From contig DLPD01000028.1 of assembly GCA_002479785.1 (NCBI GenBank), positions 9,726 to 51,024 of the forward strand: 41,299 nt of DNA. The letters are read 5' to 3'. This document shows positions 25,513 through 33,566 of this stretch, piece after piece. The DNA is from Cytophagaceae bacterium UBA7467. Lineage in GTDB: Bacteria > Bacteroidota > Bacteroidia > Cytophagales > Spirosomataceae. The stretch's first letter is position 1. Each line of letters begins with the position of its first letter. Made by a program: the position numbers and the translations under genes. The notes beneath the pieces are model-generated. The model did not search any database, was not told the origin of the DNA, and saw only the letters and a program-made list of their open reading frames with translations.

Positions 25513-26115
25513 TTAAGCGTCTTCTCCTTTTTCTTCTGTGGACTCCTCCGTTGCTGGTGCTTCTGGAGCAGCTTCCTCAGCTGCAGGCGCAACCTCTTCA
25601 GCTACTACCTCCGCTGCCGGAGCTTCTTCAACAACTTCTGCAGATGGTACTTCAGCAGCCGCTACTGGAGCTGCAGCTTCCGTTGCTTTTGCAGCGCCAC
25701 CACGACGGCTACGACGAGTTTTACCCGCTTTCTCCGCTGATGCAGCTAACATAGTTTCGTTGAAGTCAACTAATTCAATGAAGCAGATTTCTGCGTTATC
25801 ACCTAAACGATTACCTAACTTGATAATACGTGTATATCCACCAGGACGATTCGCTACTTTCTCAGAAACGATGGAGAACAATTCCTTGATCGCATCCTTA
25901 TTTTGTAAATAAGAGAAAACGACACGACGATTGTTCGTGCTATCTGTTTTTGATTTTGTAATCAATGGCTCTACGTATTTACGTAATTCCTTTGCCTTAG
26001 CAACAGTCGTTTGAATACGCTTGTGTAAGATCAAAGAAGAAGCCATGTTTGATAACAACGCTGCTCTGTGAGAGGCTGTTCTACCCAGGTGATTAAATTT
26101 TTTACCGTGTCTCAT
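25513..26115 (-). CDS. rplQ: Ribosomal protein L17 with a long acidic C-terminal tail
   Basis: L17 sits near the peptide-exit side of the large subunit. Residues 1 to about 120 are the normal L17 fold (MRHGKKFNHLGRTASHRAAL, TRIIKLGNRLGDNAEICFIEL). It then has about 77 extra residues: a short basic stretch (KTRRSRRGG) and an Ala/Glu/Pro/Val-rich tail ending TEEKGEDA. E. coli L17 has 127 residues, so the tail is the unusual part. Acidic Ala/Pro tails are often seen on Bacteroidota ribosomal proteins but their role is not known. It is the last gene of the operon, 87 bases after rpoA. Confidence 0.95.
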   Translation of the reverse strand: MRHGKKFNHLGRTASHRAALLSNMASSLILHKRIQTTVAKAKELRKYVEPLITKSKTDSTNNRRVVFSYLQNKDAIKELFSIVSEKVANRPGGYTRIIKLGNRLGDNAEICFIELVDFNETMLAASAEKAGKTRRSRRGGAAKATEAAAPVAAAEVPSAEVVEEAPAAEVVAEEVAPAAEEAAPEAPATEESTEEKGEDA

Positions 26116-26136
26116 TGTGTTATTTCGTAAGTTAAA

Positions 26137-26187
26137 AGCTCTCGCGAGCTGCGGTTAGTTTACCTCGCGGCAAACCACCTATTACTT
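26137..26187 (-). other. Alternative hairpin pair between rpoA and rplQ
   Basis: The spacer contains the 8-base palindrome CTCGCGAG (26141-26148) and, further toward rpoA, CTCGCGG (26164-26170). In the minus-strand RNA, CGCGAG from the second can pair with CUCGCG from the first, which excludes the self-paired form. Two mutually exclusive small structures are possible about 20 to 70 bases before the L17 start. Confidence 0.3.
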
Positions 26188-26202
26188 TGTTTAAATTATA
26201 AA

Positions 26203-27192
26203 TTAATCTTCGTCTAAACGATATTTAGAAACATCCATTCCAAAGGTCAAGCCTTTTTCCTCGATCAATTGCTCTAATTCAGTTAATGATTTCTTTCCAA
26301 AATTACGGAACTTCATCATATCAGAGATTTCTAATTTCGCTAATTCACCTAAAGTGCGAACATCAGCTGATTTCAAGCAGTTGTAAGCACGTACAGATAA
26401 ATCTAAGTCAGCTAATGAAGTCTTCAATAACTTGCGCATGTGAAGTAATTCCTCATCTACTACATTATCTTCTTCTGCTTTAGGAGTTTCAAATGTCATT
26501 GTTTGATCAGAGAACAACATGAAGTGTTGGATCAAGATATACGCTGCACCTTTCAATGCATCTTCTGGGTGGATTGAACCATCCGTCTCAATATCTAAAA
26601 CTAATTTCTCATAATCCGTTTTTTGCTCTACACGTGTGTTCTCAATGCTGAACTTCACATTTTTGATTGGAGTGTAGATAGCATCGATAGCGATGTGTCC
26701 GAATGGTAACTCGTTTGCACGAGGCTCATCAGCGGCAACATAACCACGACCTTTTTCGATTACTATATCAATTTCGATTTCTTTAGAAGAATCTAAATTG
26801 CAGATAACCAATTCAGGGTTTAATACTTGAAAATAAGGAGTGAACTTCGCTATATCACCTGCCGTGATAGCTGTTTGTCCTTTGATTTTCATAGAAACTT
26901 TGTTATCCAAAATTTCTTGTGTCTTCTTGAAACGAATTTTTTTCAAGTTCAAGATGATCTCAGATACATCTTCGTGAACGCCTTCAATGGCTGAAAATTC
27001 GTGTAACACACCAGAAATCTTAACGCTTGTTATAGCATATCCTTCTAATGAAGAAAGTAAGATTCTACGAAGTGCGTTACCAATGGTAACACCGTAACCT
27101 TTTTCGAGTGGCTTGAACTCAAATAACCCGTGGAAGTCTGTGGCTTTTTCCATCACAACTTTTTCGGGCATTTGGAATGCTAATATTGACAT
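26203..27192 (-). CDS. rpoA: RNA polymerase alpha subunit
   Basis: Alpha starts polymerase assembly and contacts promoter DNA and activators. The 329-residue protein has the dimerising N-terminal domain (YGVTIGNALRRILLSSLEGYA, quoted as GNALRRILLSSLEG) and, after an acidic linker (KAEEDNVVDEELL), the C-terminal helix-hairpin domain (DLDLSVRAYNCLKSADVRTL, FRNFGKKSLTELEQLIEEKG). This is standard length. It lies 74 bases downstream of rpsD in the alpha-operon order S13-S11-S4-alpha-L17. Confidence 0.98.
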   Translation of the reverse strand: MSILAFQMPEKVVMEKATDFHGLFEFKPLEKGYGVTIGNALRRILLSSLEGYAITSVKISGVLHEFSAIEGVHEDVSEIILNLKKIRFKKTQEILDNKVSMKIKGQTAITAGDIAKFTPYFQVLNPELVICNLDSSKEIEIDIVIEKGRGYVAADEPRANELPFGHIAIDAIYTPIKNVKFSIENTRVEQKTDYEKLVLDIETDGSIHPEDALKGAAYILIQHFMLFSDQTMTFETPKAEEDNVVDEELLHMRKLLKTSLADLDLSVRAYNCLKSADVRTLGELAKLEISDMMKFRNFGKKSLTELEQLIEEKGLTFGMDVSKYRLDED

Positions 27193-27266
27193 ATTTCGTA
27201 GCTTAAAATGATACTGAAAAAACGTTATTGGTACTCTTTAAAAACTCTAGCAATCTCGTTAGGAGA

Positions 27267-27872
27267 TTACTTAGAGTATAATTCGACAATTGCTTGTTCG
27301 TTGAAGTTTTCAGGAATCTGATCTCTTTCTGGCATAGCAACAAATTTACCTACCAATTCAACACCATCCCACTCTAACCAGTTGAAGTTCTTAGGAGAAC
27401 GAGCTGCTAAAGAGTTAGAAACTACTTCTAGAGATTTTGATTTTGCACGAACACCTACTAATTGACCTGGACGTAGAGAGTAAGATGGCACATTTACTAC
27501 TTCACCGTCTACAATGATGTGTTTGTGAATAACTAATTGACGCGCTGCACGACGAGTAGGAGCAATACCTAAACGATAAACCGTGTTATCTAAACGAGCT
27601 TCACATAATTTGATCAAGTTTTCACCGGTGATCCCTGCTTTCACAGCAGCTTTGTGGAACAAGTTTTCGAATTGGCGCTCTAAAATACCATACGTGTATT
27701 TTACTTTTTGCTTTTCTTTTAATTGCACTGCGTATTCAGAAACCTTAGAACGTTTTCCTTTACCGTGCATACCTGGTGCATAGTTTTTACGAGCTAATGC
27801 TTTGCTCGGACCTAGAATTGCTTCACCGAAACGACGTGCAATCTTGGATTTGGGACCTGTGTATCTAGCCAT
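27267..27872 (-). CDS. rpsD: Ribosomal protein S4
   Basis: S4 is a primary 16S rRNA-binding protein at the 5' domain and, in other bacteria, the translational repressor of its own operon. The 201-residue protein has the N-terminal RNA-binding region (MARYTGPKSKIARRFGEAI) and an S4 RNA-binding fold (ARLDNTVYRLGIAPTRRAARQLVIHKHI in part: RLGIAPTRRAARQLVIHKHI). Zinc cysteines are absent. The 100-base spacer before it, toward rpsK, holds two hairpins that could be an autoregulatory site. Confidence 0.98.
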   Translation of the reverse strand: MARYTGPKSKIARRFGEAILGPSKALARKNYAPGMHGKGKRSKVSEYAVQLKEKQKVKYTYGILERQFENLFHKAAVKAGITGENLIKLCEARLDNTVYRLGIAPTRRAARQLVIHKHIIVDGEVVNVPSYSLRPGQLVGVRAKSKSLEVVSNSLAARSPKNFNWLEWDGVELVGKFVAMPERDQIPENFNEQAIVELYSK

Positions 27873-27885
27873 TTTTCTTAAAAGT

Positions 27886-27908
27886 CATTGGACCTCTTAT
27901 GCCCAATG
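27886..27908 (-). other. Stem-loop just upstream of rpsD
   Basis: In the minus-strand RNA CAUUGG and CCAAUG form a 6-bp stem around an 11-base loop, 14 bases before the S4 ATG. It could mask or present the start site. It is the second of two hairpins in the rpsK-rpsD spacer. Confidence 0.4.
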
Positions 27909-27931
27909 AAGTAATTAAATTGTGAATAAAA

Positions 27932-27962
27932 GCGGGGGAAAATAATTACTAATTACCCCTGC
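27932..27962 (-). other. Stem-loop downstream of rpsK
   Basis: In the RNA GCAGGGG pairs with CCCCCGC by 7 bp including one G-U pair. Inside it TAATT and AATTA can extend the stem past a short A-rich bulge. It is the most GC-rich patch of the rpsK-rpsD spacer and starts 11 bases after the S11 stop. Confidence 0.45.
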
Positions 27963-27972
27963 ATAAAAATTA

Positions 27973-28368
27973 TTAAACGCGACGACGTTTTGGAGGACGA
28001 CATCCATTGTGAGGCATTGGCGTAATATCCTTGATGATAGAAACTTCAATTCCTGAGTTTTGGATAGTACGGATAGCAGACTCACGTCCCGCTCCTGGTC
28101 CTTTTACGAAAACCTCCGCTTTCTTCATTCCTGCTTCAACAGCTACCGCTGCGCAGTTTGATGCTGCCATCTGTGCTGCGTAAGGTGTGTTTTTCTTAGA
28201 CCCACGGAAACCCATCTTTCCTGCTGATGCCCAAGAGATCACTTGACCTGCTGAGTTAGTAATGGAGATAATAATGTTGTTAAAGGAAGCTTTGATGTGT
28301 ACTTGTCCGTTTTGTTCCACGACAACTACTCTCTTCTTCGCTTTATCTTTTCTTTTTGCTTGTGCCAT
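27973..28368 (-). CDS. rpsK: Ribosomal protein S11
   Basis: S11 lines the platform of the small subunit near the mRNA exit. The 131-residue protein has the family core ASFNNIIISITNSAGQVISW, KKNTPYAAQMAA and the C-terminal DITPMPHNGCRPPKRRRV. The N-terminus is lysine-rich (AQAKRKDKAKKRVVV), normal for Bacteroidota. It follows rpsM after 40 bases with a 5-bp hairpin between them. Confidence 0.98.
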   Translation of the reverse strand: MAQAKRKDKAKKRVVVVEQNGQVHIKASFNNIIISITNSAGQVISWASAGKMGFRGSKKNTPYAAQMAASNCAAVAVEAGMKKAEVFVKGPGAGRESAIRTIQNSGIEVSIIKDITPMPHNGCRPPKRRRV

Positions 28369-28387
28369 AATTTGAAATGAAATACGA

Positions 28388-28403
28388 AGAGGTGTTACCC
28401 TCT
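28388..28403 (-). other. Intercistronic stem-loop, rpsM-rpsK spacer
   Basis: AGAGG and CCUCU form a 5-bp stem around the loop GUAACA, 19 bases before the S11 start. The rest of the spacer is AT-rich. Confidence 0.4.
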
Positions 28404-28408
28404 AGTTA

Positions 28409-28786
28409 TTATTTAGTTACTTTTTTCTTGTTAGCAACTGTTTTTCTACGACCCTTACGAGTACGTGAGTTGTTCTTAGTGCGTTGGCCACGTAATGGAA
28501 GACCTTTACGGTGACGTAATCCACGGTAGCAACCGATGTCCATCAAACGCTTGATGTTCAATTGTACCTCAGATTTCAACTGACCTTCCGTTTTGAATTC
28601 AGCAGCGATGATCGCACGGATAGCGCTAGCCTCCGTATCGTTCCACTCACCAGCTTTCTTGTCAAACGAAACCGCAGCTTTCGTTAAAATTTTTTGAGCA
28701 GTGCTACGACCAATACCGAAAATATAAGTCAACGCAATTTCTCCTCTTTTTTTGTCGGGAATATCAACCCCTGCAATACGAGCCAT
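28409..28786 (-). CDS. rpsM: Ribosomal protein S13
   Basis: S13 is at the head of the small subunit and forms bridges with the large subunit and the P-site tRNA. The 125-residue protein has MARIAGVDIPDKKRGEIAL, the helix-two-turn-helix FGIGRSTAQKIL and the basic C-terminus RGLRHRKGLPLRGQRTKNNS. It follows rpmJ after 46 bases. The sequence is complete and ordinary. Confidence 0.98.
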   Translation of the reverse strand: MARIAGVDIPDKKRGEIALTYIFGIGRSTAQKILTKAAVSFDKKAGEWNDTEASAIRAIIAAEFKTEGQLKSEVQLNIKRLMDIGCYRGLRHRKGLPLRGQRTKNNSRTRKGRRKTVANKKKVTK

Positions 28787-28832
28787 ATAGGTAATTAATT
28801 GTTGTTATTAATCAATTTAAAATTCTGTCGAA

Positions 28833-28949
28833 TTATCCTTGTCTTTGTTTGAACTTAGGATTCTTCTTGTTGATTACGTAAAGCTTTCCGTGACGACGGA
28901 TTACTTTGCAATCTGCACTACGTTTCTTGATAGATGCTTTAACTTTCAT
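28833..28949 (-). CDS. rpmJ: Ribosomal protein L36, zinc-free form
   Basis: Short frame of 38 codons: it begins MKVKASIKKRSADCKVIRRH and ends with NPKFKQRQG. It lies between infA and rpsM, where L36 is expected. The normal C-x2-C-x12-C-x4-H zinc ribbon is reduced to one cysteine (Cys14), with Ser at the first position, Asn in VINKK and Phe in place of His. This C-minus form is typical for Bacteroidota and needs no zinc. It starts at the ATG 31 bases after infA. Confidence 0.96.
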   Translation of the reverse strand: MKVKASIKKRSADCKVIRRHGKLYVINKKNPKFKQRQG

Positions 28950-28980
28950 ATTAACTGTATTTATAAAATCAAACCTTAAA

Positions 28981-29199
28981 TTACTTGTATCTGTAAACAA
29001 TTCTCGCCTTACTTAAATCATAAGGGGACATCTCTAACTTCACTTTATCACCTGGTAAAATCTTGATGTAGTGCATCCGCATCTTGCCCGAAATATGTGC
29101 AATGACTTGGTGCGTATTTTCCAATTCTACCCGAAACATGGCGTTCGAAAGAGCTTCCAAAATAATTCCGTCTACTTCTATCGAGGACTGTTTGGCCAT
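28981..29199 (-). CDS. infA: Translation initiation factor IF-1
   Basis: IF-1 binds the A site of the small subunit during initiation. The 72-residue protein is a single OB fold: MAKQSSIEVDGIILEALSNA, FRVELENTHQVIAHISGKMR, RMHYIKILPGDKVKLEMSPY and ARIVYRYK. Length and residues are standard. It follows map after 10 bases. Confidence 0.98.
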   Translation of the reverse strand: MAKQSSIEVDGIILEALSNAMFRVELENTHQVIAHISGKMRMHYIKILPGDKVKLEMSPYDLSKARIVYRYK

Positions 29200-29209
29200 A
29201 ATTATTAAT

Positions 29210-30016
29210 TTATATATTCAACAATACTGTTGATGTTTTAATCACTTCTTCAATCGGAGCAAAGGTCGTCAAAATAATGGGGCCTTCTTTCCCTACCGCA
29301 ACCGTGTGTTCAAAGTGGGCACTTGGCTTGCGATCTTGTGTTCGGATAGTCCAGCCATCCTTATCAACCGAGATTTGACGCTTCCCTAAGTTAATCATCG
29401 GTTCGATCGCAATGACCATTCCTTCCTTTAACTTAGCTCCTTCCCCGCGGCGACCATAATTAGGGACCTCTGGGCTTTCGTGAAGCTTCTTACCTACTCC
29501 ATGACCTACTAGCTCTCTCACTACTCCGTATCCAAATGATTCCGTGTAGGATTGAACGGCGAAACCAATGTCGCCTACTCGTTTGCCTGGTGTGGCTTGA
29601 TTCAAACCTAAATACAAGGACTCTTTCGTCCGTTGTAGTAATTGAACTACCTCCTCAGCGACATTCCCTATGGCATAGGTATAAGCACTATCGGCGTGGT
29701 AGCCATTCTTATAAACTCCTCCGTCTATCGAAATAATATCTCCTTCTTTCAGGATCAATTCTCCCGGCAAACCGTGAACTACTACATCATTCACCGAAAT
29801 ACACAAAGAATAGGCATATTTCTGGCTTCCTACTTGGTAGTTCAAAAAGGATGGATGCGCGGCATTATCCTTAATGAATTCGTAAGCGATTTTATCAAGT
29901 GCCAAAGTGCTCACTCCCGGCTGTATAGCCTTCGCAACTTCAGCGTGACACTTCCCTAAGATTTCGCCATTCTGTTGAATGATCGCTAGTTCCGCGGGCG
30001 TCTTTAAATAAATCAT
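29210..30016 (-). CDS. map: Type I methionine aminopeptidase
   Basis: MetAP removes the initiator methionine from nascent proteins. The 268-residue protein has the pita-bread fold with dinuclear metal ligands in DGGVYKNGYHADSAYT (two Asp), GHGVGKKLHESPEVPNYG (His), IAIEPM (Glu) and SAHFEHTVAV (final Glu region). It is placed directly after secY (1-base gap) and before infA. adk, which often lies between secY and map, is absent here. Confidence 0.97.
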   Translation of the reverse strand: MIYLKTPAELAIIQQNGEILGKCHAEVAKAIQPGVSTLALDKIAYEFIKDNAAHPSFLNYQVGSQKYAYSLCISVNDVVVHGLPGELILKEGDIISIDGGVYKNGYHADSAYTYAIGNVAEEVVQLLQRTKESLYLGLNQATPGKRVGDIGFAVQSYTESFGYGVVRELVGHGVGKKLHESPEVPNYGRRGEGAKLKEGMVIAIEPMINLGKRQISVDKDGWTIRTQDRKPSAHFEHTVAVGKEGPIILTTFAPIEEVIKTSTVLLNI

Positions 30017-30017
30017 C

Positions 30018-31340
30018 TTAACGATTAATCAACTCAGAGCGACCTTTCACTCGACCTGATTGCATTAAACCTTCGTACTTACGCATCAACAAATAACTTT
30101 CTATTTGTTGCAATGTATCTAATACTACCCCTACCAAGATTAAAAGAGATGTTCCTCCAAAGAAAGAAGCAAATCCTCTCGTCACTCCAAACAAGTTAGC
30201 GATGGCAGGAAGAACCGCGATTAACGATAACATCACTGCTCCTGGTAACGTAATACGATCTAAAATCGTTGCAATAAATCCAGCTGTTTCTTCACCTGGT
30301 TTCACGCCTGGCACAAAACCACCACCACGTTTCATATCATCAGAGATTTGAGTCGGGTTAATAGAGATCGCTGTGTAAAAGAACGTGAACACAATGATTA
30401 AGAAAGCGAATAATAAATTGTATTGCCATGTCGTGAAATCACCGAAAGCAGACGCAACCGAGGAAGCGAATTCTGATTTTTCAGCAAACGACTGAGCAAC
30501 TAATCCTGGGATAAACATCAAGGCCTGAGCGAAGATGATAGGCATTACACCTGAAGCATTTAACTTCAAAGGAATGTATTGACGTTCGCCTCCTACAGCC
30601 GTAGCTTTGTTACCCACTACTTGTTTCGCGTATTGAACTGGGATACGGCGAACTGCTTGAGTTACCATAATTGCACCCATTACGACGAAGAACAAGGCAA
30701 CAATTTCAATAATAAACATCAAGGCTCCTGACATTCCACGAGACCCTGCTTCTTGTAAAATAGAGGCTGGGAAACGAGAAACGATACCAATCATAATTAA
30801 CATCGAGATACCGTTACCGATACCCTTATCAGTAATTTTCTCCCCTAACCACATACATAACATCGTGCCACCAATTAAAATAGCCACGCCATATAAGCGG
30901 AAGAACCAAGGATCAACCATAATCGCTTCAGATGGGATTGTTACTTGTAAATAAGTAAAAGCCTGTGCAGCTGTAACGAAGATCGTTAAGATACGGGTGA
31001 TTTGGTTTAACTTCTTGCGACCTGACTCACCGTCTTTCTGCATTTTTTGAAAATACGGAAGAGCAATGGTCAATAACTGAATCGCAATTGAAGCAGAGAT
31101 GTAAGGCATAATACCCAAAGCAAATACCGAAGCATTACTTAAAGCACCACCTGAAAAGATATTTAATAAACCGAAAAGTCCACCTTCACCTGTTTGAGTT
31201 AACTTAGTCGCATCTACACCTGGTAAAGCGATATACGAACCTAAACGGAAGAACGCAATGAAAAGAAGCGTATTAATAATACGGCTTCTTAACTCATCGA
31301 TTGAGAAAATATGCTTGAAAGTTGTTATTAACTTGTTCAT
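30018..31340 (-). CDS. secY: Preprotein translocase subunit SecY
   Basis: SecY is the protein-conducting channel of the inner membrane. The 440-residue protein has ten hydrophobic segments. Recognisable parts are FRLGSYIALPGVD (plug side), FSGGALSNASVFALGIMPYI, LGEKITDKGIGNGISMLIM and, near the end, FFGGTSLLILVGVVLDTLQQ. It is complete. secE and secG are not in the window. It follows rplO after 17 bases. Confidence 0.98.
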   Translation of the reverse strand: MNKLITTFKHIFSIDELRSRIINTLLFIAFFRLGSYIALPGVDATKLTQTGEGGLFGLLNIFSGGALSNASVFALGIMPYISASIAIQLLTIALPYFQKMQKDGESGRKKLNQITRILTIFVTAAQAFTYLQVTIPSEAIMVDPWFFRLYGVAILIGGTMLCMWLGEKITDKGIGNGISMLIMIGIVSRFPASILQEAGSRGMSGALMFIIEIVALFFVVMGAIMVTQAVRRIPVQYAKQVVGNKATAVGGERQYIPLKLNASGVMPIIFAQALMFIPGLVAQSFAEKSEFASSVASAFGDFTTWQYNLLFAFLIIVFTFFYTAISINPTQISDDMKRGGGFVPGVKPGEETAGFIATILDRITLPGAVMLSLIAVLPAIANLFGVTRGFASFFGGTSLLILVGVVLDTLQQIESYLLMRKYEGLMQSGRVKGRSELINR

Positions 31341-31357
31341 TCGATTAGAATAGAGGA

Positions 31358-31804
31358 TTAACCAACAATTGCTTTACCACCAGCGGCTTCAATCGCAGCT
31401 TTAGCAGCACCTGAGAAACCTTTCACTGTCACTTCTAATGCAGAAGTAACGGATCCACGAGATAAGATCTTCACTAAGTCAGACTTAGATACTAACCCAT
31501 TCGTATAAAGAGTTTCAAATGTAATCACCTTAGTTCCGATTGCATCCGCTAATGCTTGCAATGTATCCAAGTTAATCGCTTTGTATTCTACACGGTTGTG
31601 GTTTTTAAAACCAAACTTAGGAACACGACGTTGTAATGGCATCTGACCACCTTCAAAACCTCTCTTACGAGAATAACCTGAACGTGATTGAGCACCTTTG
31701 TGACCACGAGCAGAGGTTCCGCCTAAACCAGAACCTTGACCACGACCAACTCTTTTTCTAACTTTTACTGAGCCTTCTGCAGGCTTTAATGACGATAATT
31801 TCAT
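31358..31804 (-). CDS. rplO: Ribosomal protein L15
   Basis: L15 is a late assembly protein of the large subunit with a long basic N-terminal extension. The 148-residue protein has MKLSSLKPAEGSVKVRKRVG, GRGQGSGLGGTSARGHKGAQ, SGYSRKRGFEGGQMPLQRRV and the C-terminal VTVKGFSGAAKAAIEAAGGK. Complete. A stem-loop with a GAAA tetraloop lies 20 bases before its start. Confidence 0.98.
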   Translation of the reverse strand: MKLSSLKPAEGSVKVRKRVGRGQGSGLGGTSARGHKGAQSRSGYSRKRGFEGGQMPLQRRVPKFGFKNHNRVEYKAINLDTLQALADAIGTKVITFETLYTNGLVSKSDLVKILSRGSVTSALEVTVKGFSGAAKAAIEAAGGKAIVG

Positions 31805-31823
31805 TCTAATTGGGGCTTAGCGC

Positions 31824-31837
31824 TGCTGTTTCCAGCA
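31824..31837 (-). other. Intercistronic GNRA hairpin, rpmD-rplO spacer
   Basis: The RNA reads UGCUG-GAAA-CAGCA: a 5-bp stem capped by a GAAA tetraloop, 20 bases before the L15 ATG. GNRA loops are stable and often dock into receptors or bind proteins. Confidence 0.45.
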
Positions 31838-31850
31838 ACTCGCATGTTAA

Positions 31851-32030
31851 TTAAATATTTTCAACGACAATTAAGTGGTTTACGGCACGAATCATACCTG
31901 CAATAGCTGGATTCAATTCAACCTCAACACTCTTACGGATTTTACCTAATCCTAAAGCTGCGATCGTACGTTTTTGTACTTCTGGGCGCTTAATTGCACT
32001 TTTAACCTGAGTAATTTTAACTTTAGACAT
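31851..32030 (-). CDS. rpmD: Ribosomal protein L30
   Basis: Short frame of 59 codons, between rpsE and rplO where L30 belongs. It begins MSKVKITQVKSAIKRPEVQK, continues TIAALGLGKIRKSVEVE and ends with IRAVNHLIVVENI. These are the hallmark features of bacterial L30 (the LGLGKIR motif and the terminal VxHLI). It lies 34 bases after rpsE. Confidence 0.97.
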   Translation of the reverse strand: MSKVKITQVKSAIKRPEVQKRTIAALGLGKIRKSVEVELNPAIAGMIRAVNHLIVVENI

Positions 32031-32045
32031 TGTATGTTCTATTAG

Positions 32046-32062
32046 AGAGGCTTACGCACTCT
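32046..32062 (-). other. Intercistronic GNRA hairpin, rpsE-rpmD spacer
   Basis: In RNA, AGAG-U-GC-GUAA-GC-CUCU folds into a 6-bp stem with a single bulged U and a GUAA tetraloop. It starts 2 bases after the S5 stop and ends 15 bases before the L30 start. Confidence 0.45.
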
Positions 32063-32064
32063 GA

Positions 32065-32583
32065 TTATCCATTAAATACTTTAGCAACAGAGATTCCACG
32101 TTGGAAAGCTACTGAGTGTGGAGCTCTCATCTTAACTAATGCATCGATGGTTGCCTTCACTACGTTGTGTGGGTTAGATGAACCTTTAGACTTAGCTAAG
32201 ACATCATGAACACCTACTGATTCTAACACAGCACGCATCGCACCACCGGCGATCAATCCTGTACCTGGAGCAGCTGGCTTGATTAAAACGAAACCACCAG
32301 AGAATTTACCTAATTGCTCGTGAGGAACTGTGTTCTTCAACAAAGGAATTTGGAATAAGTTTTTCTTAGCGTCTTCGATACCTTTCGTGATAGCATCTGT
32401 TACCTCGTTAGCTTTTCCTAAACCGTATCCTACGATACCAGCACCGTCACCTACGACAACGATTGCTGAGAAACTAAAACGACGACCACCTTTAACTACT
32501 TTTGCAACACGGTTGATGGCTACTACTTTCTCCTTCAACTCACCTTCGTTAACCTTTATAGGTTTTGCTTGTAAATGCGACAT
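32065..32583 (-). CDS. rpsE: Ribosomal protein S5
   Basis: S5 helps decoding accuracy and mRNA unwinding at the entry tunnel. The 172-residue protein has the double-stranded RNA-binding-like N-terminal domain (VVKGGRRFSFSAIVVVGDGA, GYGLGKANEVTDAI) and the C-terminal domain (GGAMRAVLESVGVHDVLAKS, GSSNPHNVVKATIDAL). Complete. It follows rplR after 9 bases. Confidence 0.98.
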   Translation of the reverse strand: MSHLQAKPIKVNEGELKEKVVAINRVAKVVKGGRRFSFSAIVVVGDGAGIVGYGLGKANEVTDAITKGIEDAKKNLFQIPLLKNTVPHEQLGKFSGGFVLIKPAAPGTGLIAGGAMRAVLESVGVHDVLAKSKGSSNPHNVVKATIDALVKMRAPHSVAFQRGISVAKVFNG

Positions 32584-32592
32584 ATCTATTTC

Positions 32593-32940
32593 TTAAAATT
32601 GTAAGCCACCCTCGCGAGCACCTTCAGCTAATGATTTAATTCTTCCGTGATACAAATAACCGTTACGGTCAAAAACTACTTTCTCAATTCCAGCAGCCTT
32701 CGCTTTCGCAGCGATAGCTAAACCTACTGACTTCGCAGCTTCGATATTGCTATTCACTTTGTCTTTTTTGTATGATGTAGCTGACATGATAGTCTTACCA
32801 GCTAAATCATCTACTAACTGTGCATATAATGCAGTATTAGAACGATATACAGTTAAACGCGGACGCTCCGCTGTCCCTGCGATCTTCGCACGAATCGCAC
32901 GTTTAATGCGGGTTCTGCGTAAATTTTTGGTTGTTGCCAT
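32593..32940 (-). CDS. rplR: Ribosomal protein L18
   Basis: L18 binds 5S rRNA with L5. The 115-residue protein has RRTRIKRAIRAKIAGTAERP, LTVYRSNTALYAQLVDDLAG, and FDRNGYLYHGRIKSLAEGAR, with the usual C-terminal EGGLQF. Complete. Its upstream spacer holds a hairpin nearly identical to one before rplE, also a 5S-binding protein. Confidence 0.98.
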   Translation of the reverse strand: MATTKNLRRTRIKRAIRAKIAGTAERPRLTVYRSNTALYAQLVDDLAGKTIMSATSYKKDKVNSNIEAAKSVGLAIAAKAKAAGIEKVVFDRNGYLYHGRIKSLAEGAREGGLQF

Positions 32941-32955
32941 TTCTTAACTTGTTTG

Positions 32956-32979
32956 TGTGGATTTCCGGCCCACGCTTAA
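32956..32979 (-). repeat. Hairpin motif before rplR (copy 1 of 2)
   Basis: The minus-strand RNA contains GUGGG-CCGGAAA-UCCAC, a 5-bp stem (one G-U pair) with a 7-base loop, preceded by TTAAGC. Over 24 positions it differs from the copy before rplE (34951-34974) at two bases. The copy lies 16 bases before the L18 start; the other lies 13 bases before the L5 start. Confidence 0.6.
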
Positions 32980-32982
32980 AAT

Positions 32983-33540
32983 TTATTTTTTACCGCCTGC
33001 TTTACCAGCTTTACGACGTACTTGCTCTCCTACGAAACGAACACCTTTACCTTTGTATGGTTCAACTGGACGTAGAGACTTGATTTTCGCAGCTACTTGA
33101 CCGATTAATTGCTTATCGATTGATTTTAAAGTAACCATCGGATTCTTACCTTTTTCCATGGCAGTTGCAACAGAAACTTCAGCAGGAATCGACATGAAAA
33201 TCGCGTGAGAGTAACCCAAGCTTAATTCTAAAATATTTCCTTGATTTGCGGCCTTGTAACCAACCCCGATGATTTCCAAATCTTTTTGGTAACCTTCACT
33301 CACACCCACGACCATGTTATTGATCAAAGAACGATATAAACCGTGCATCGCTTTGTGACGTTTTTGTTCTGTAGGACGAGCCACAATTAAAACACCTTCT
33401 TCGATAGTAATGATCATATCTTGATCAACTTGTTGTGACAAAGTTCCTTTAGGACCTTTTACTGTCACAAAATTACCAGCAGTCACGTCTACAGTTACTC
33501 CTGCAGGGATAGTGATAATCTTTTTTCCAATTCTTGACAT
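32983..33540 (-). CDS. rplF: Ribosomal protein L6
   Basis: L6 lies near the factor-binding region of the large subunit. The 185-residue protein has the two repeated L6 domains: MSRIGKKIITIPAGVTVDV, VTVKGPKGTLSQQ and the second with KSIDKQLIGQVAAKIKSLRP, EPYKGKGVRFVGEQVRRKAG. Complete. It follows rpsH after 58 bases. Confidence 0.98.
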   Translation of the reverse strand: MSRIGKKIITIPAGVTVDVTAGNFVTVKGPKGTLSQQVDQDMIITIEEGVLIVARPTEQKRHKAMHGLYRSLINNMVVGVSEGYQKDLEIIGVGYKAANQGNILELSLGYSHAIFMSIPAEVSVATAMEKGKNPMVTLKSIDKQLIGQVAAKIKSLRPVEPYKGKGVRFVGEQVRRKAGKAGGKK

Positions 33541-33566
33541 TAGACTTTAATTATAGCTTAAATTCC

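Noticed and set aside
25500..25912. Plus-strand frames opposite rplQ, rich in Leu/Gln or Ala/Ser
   Set aside because: They are the antisense of the low-complexity Ala/Glu tail of L17, which is depleted of stops on the other strand.
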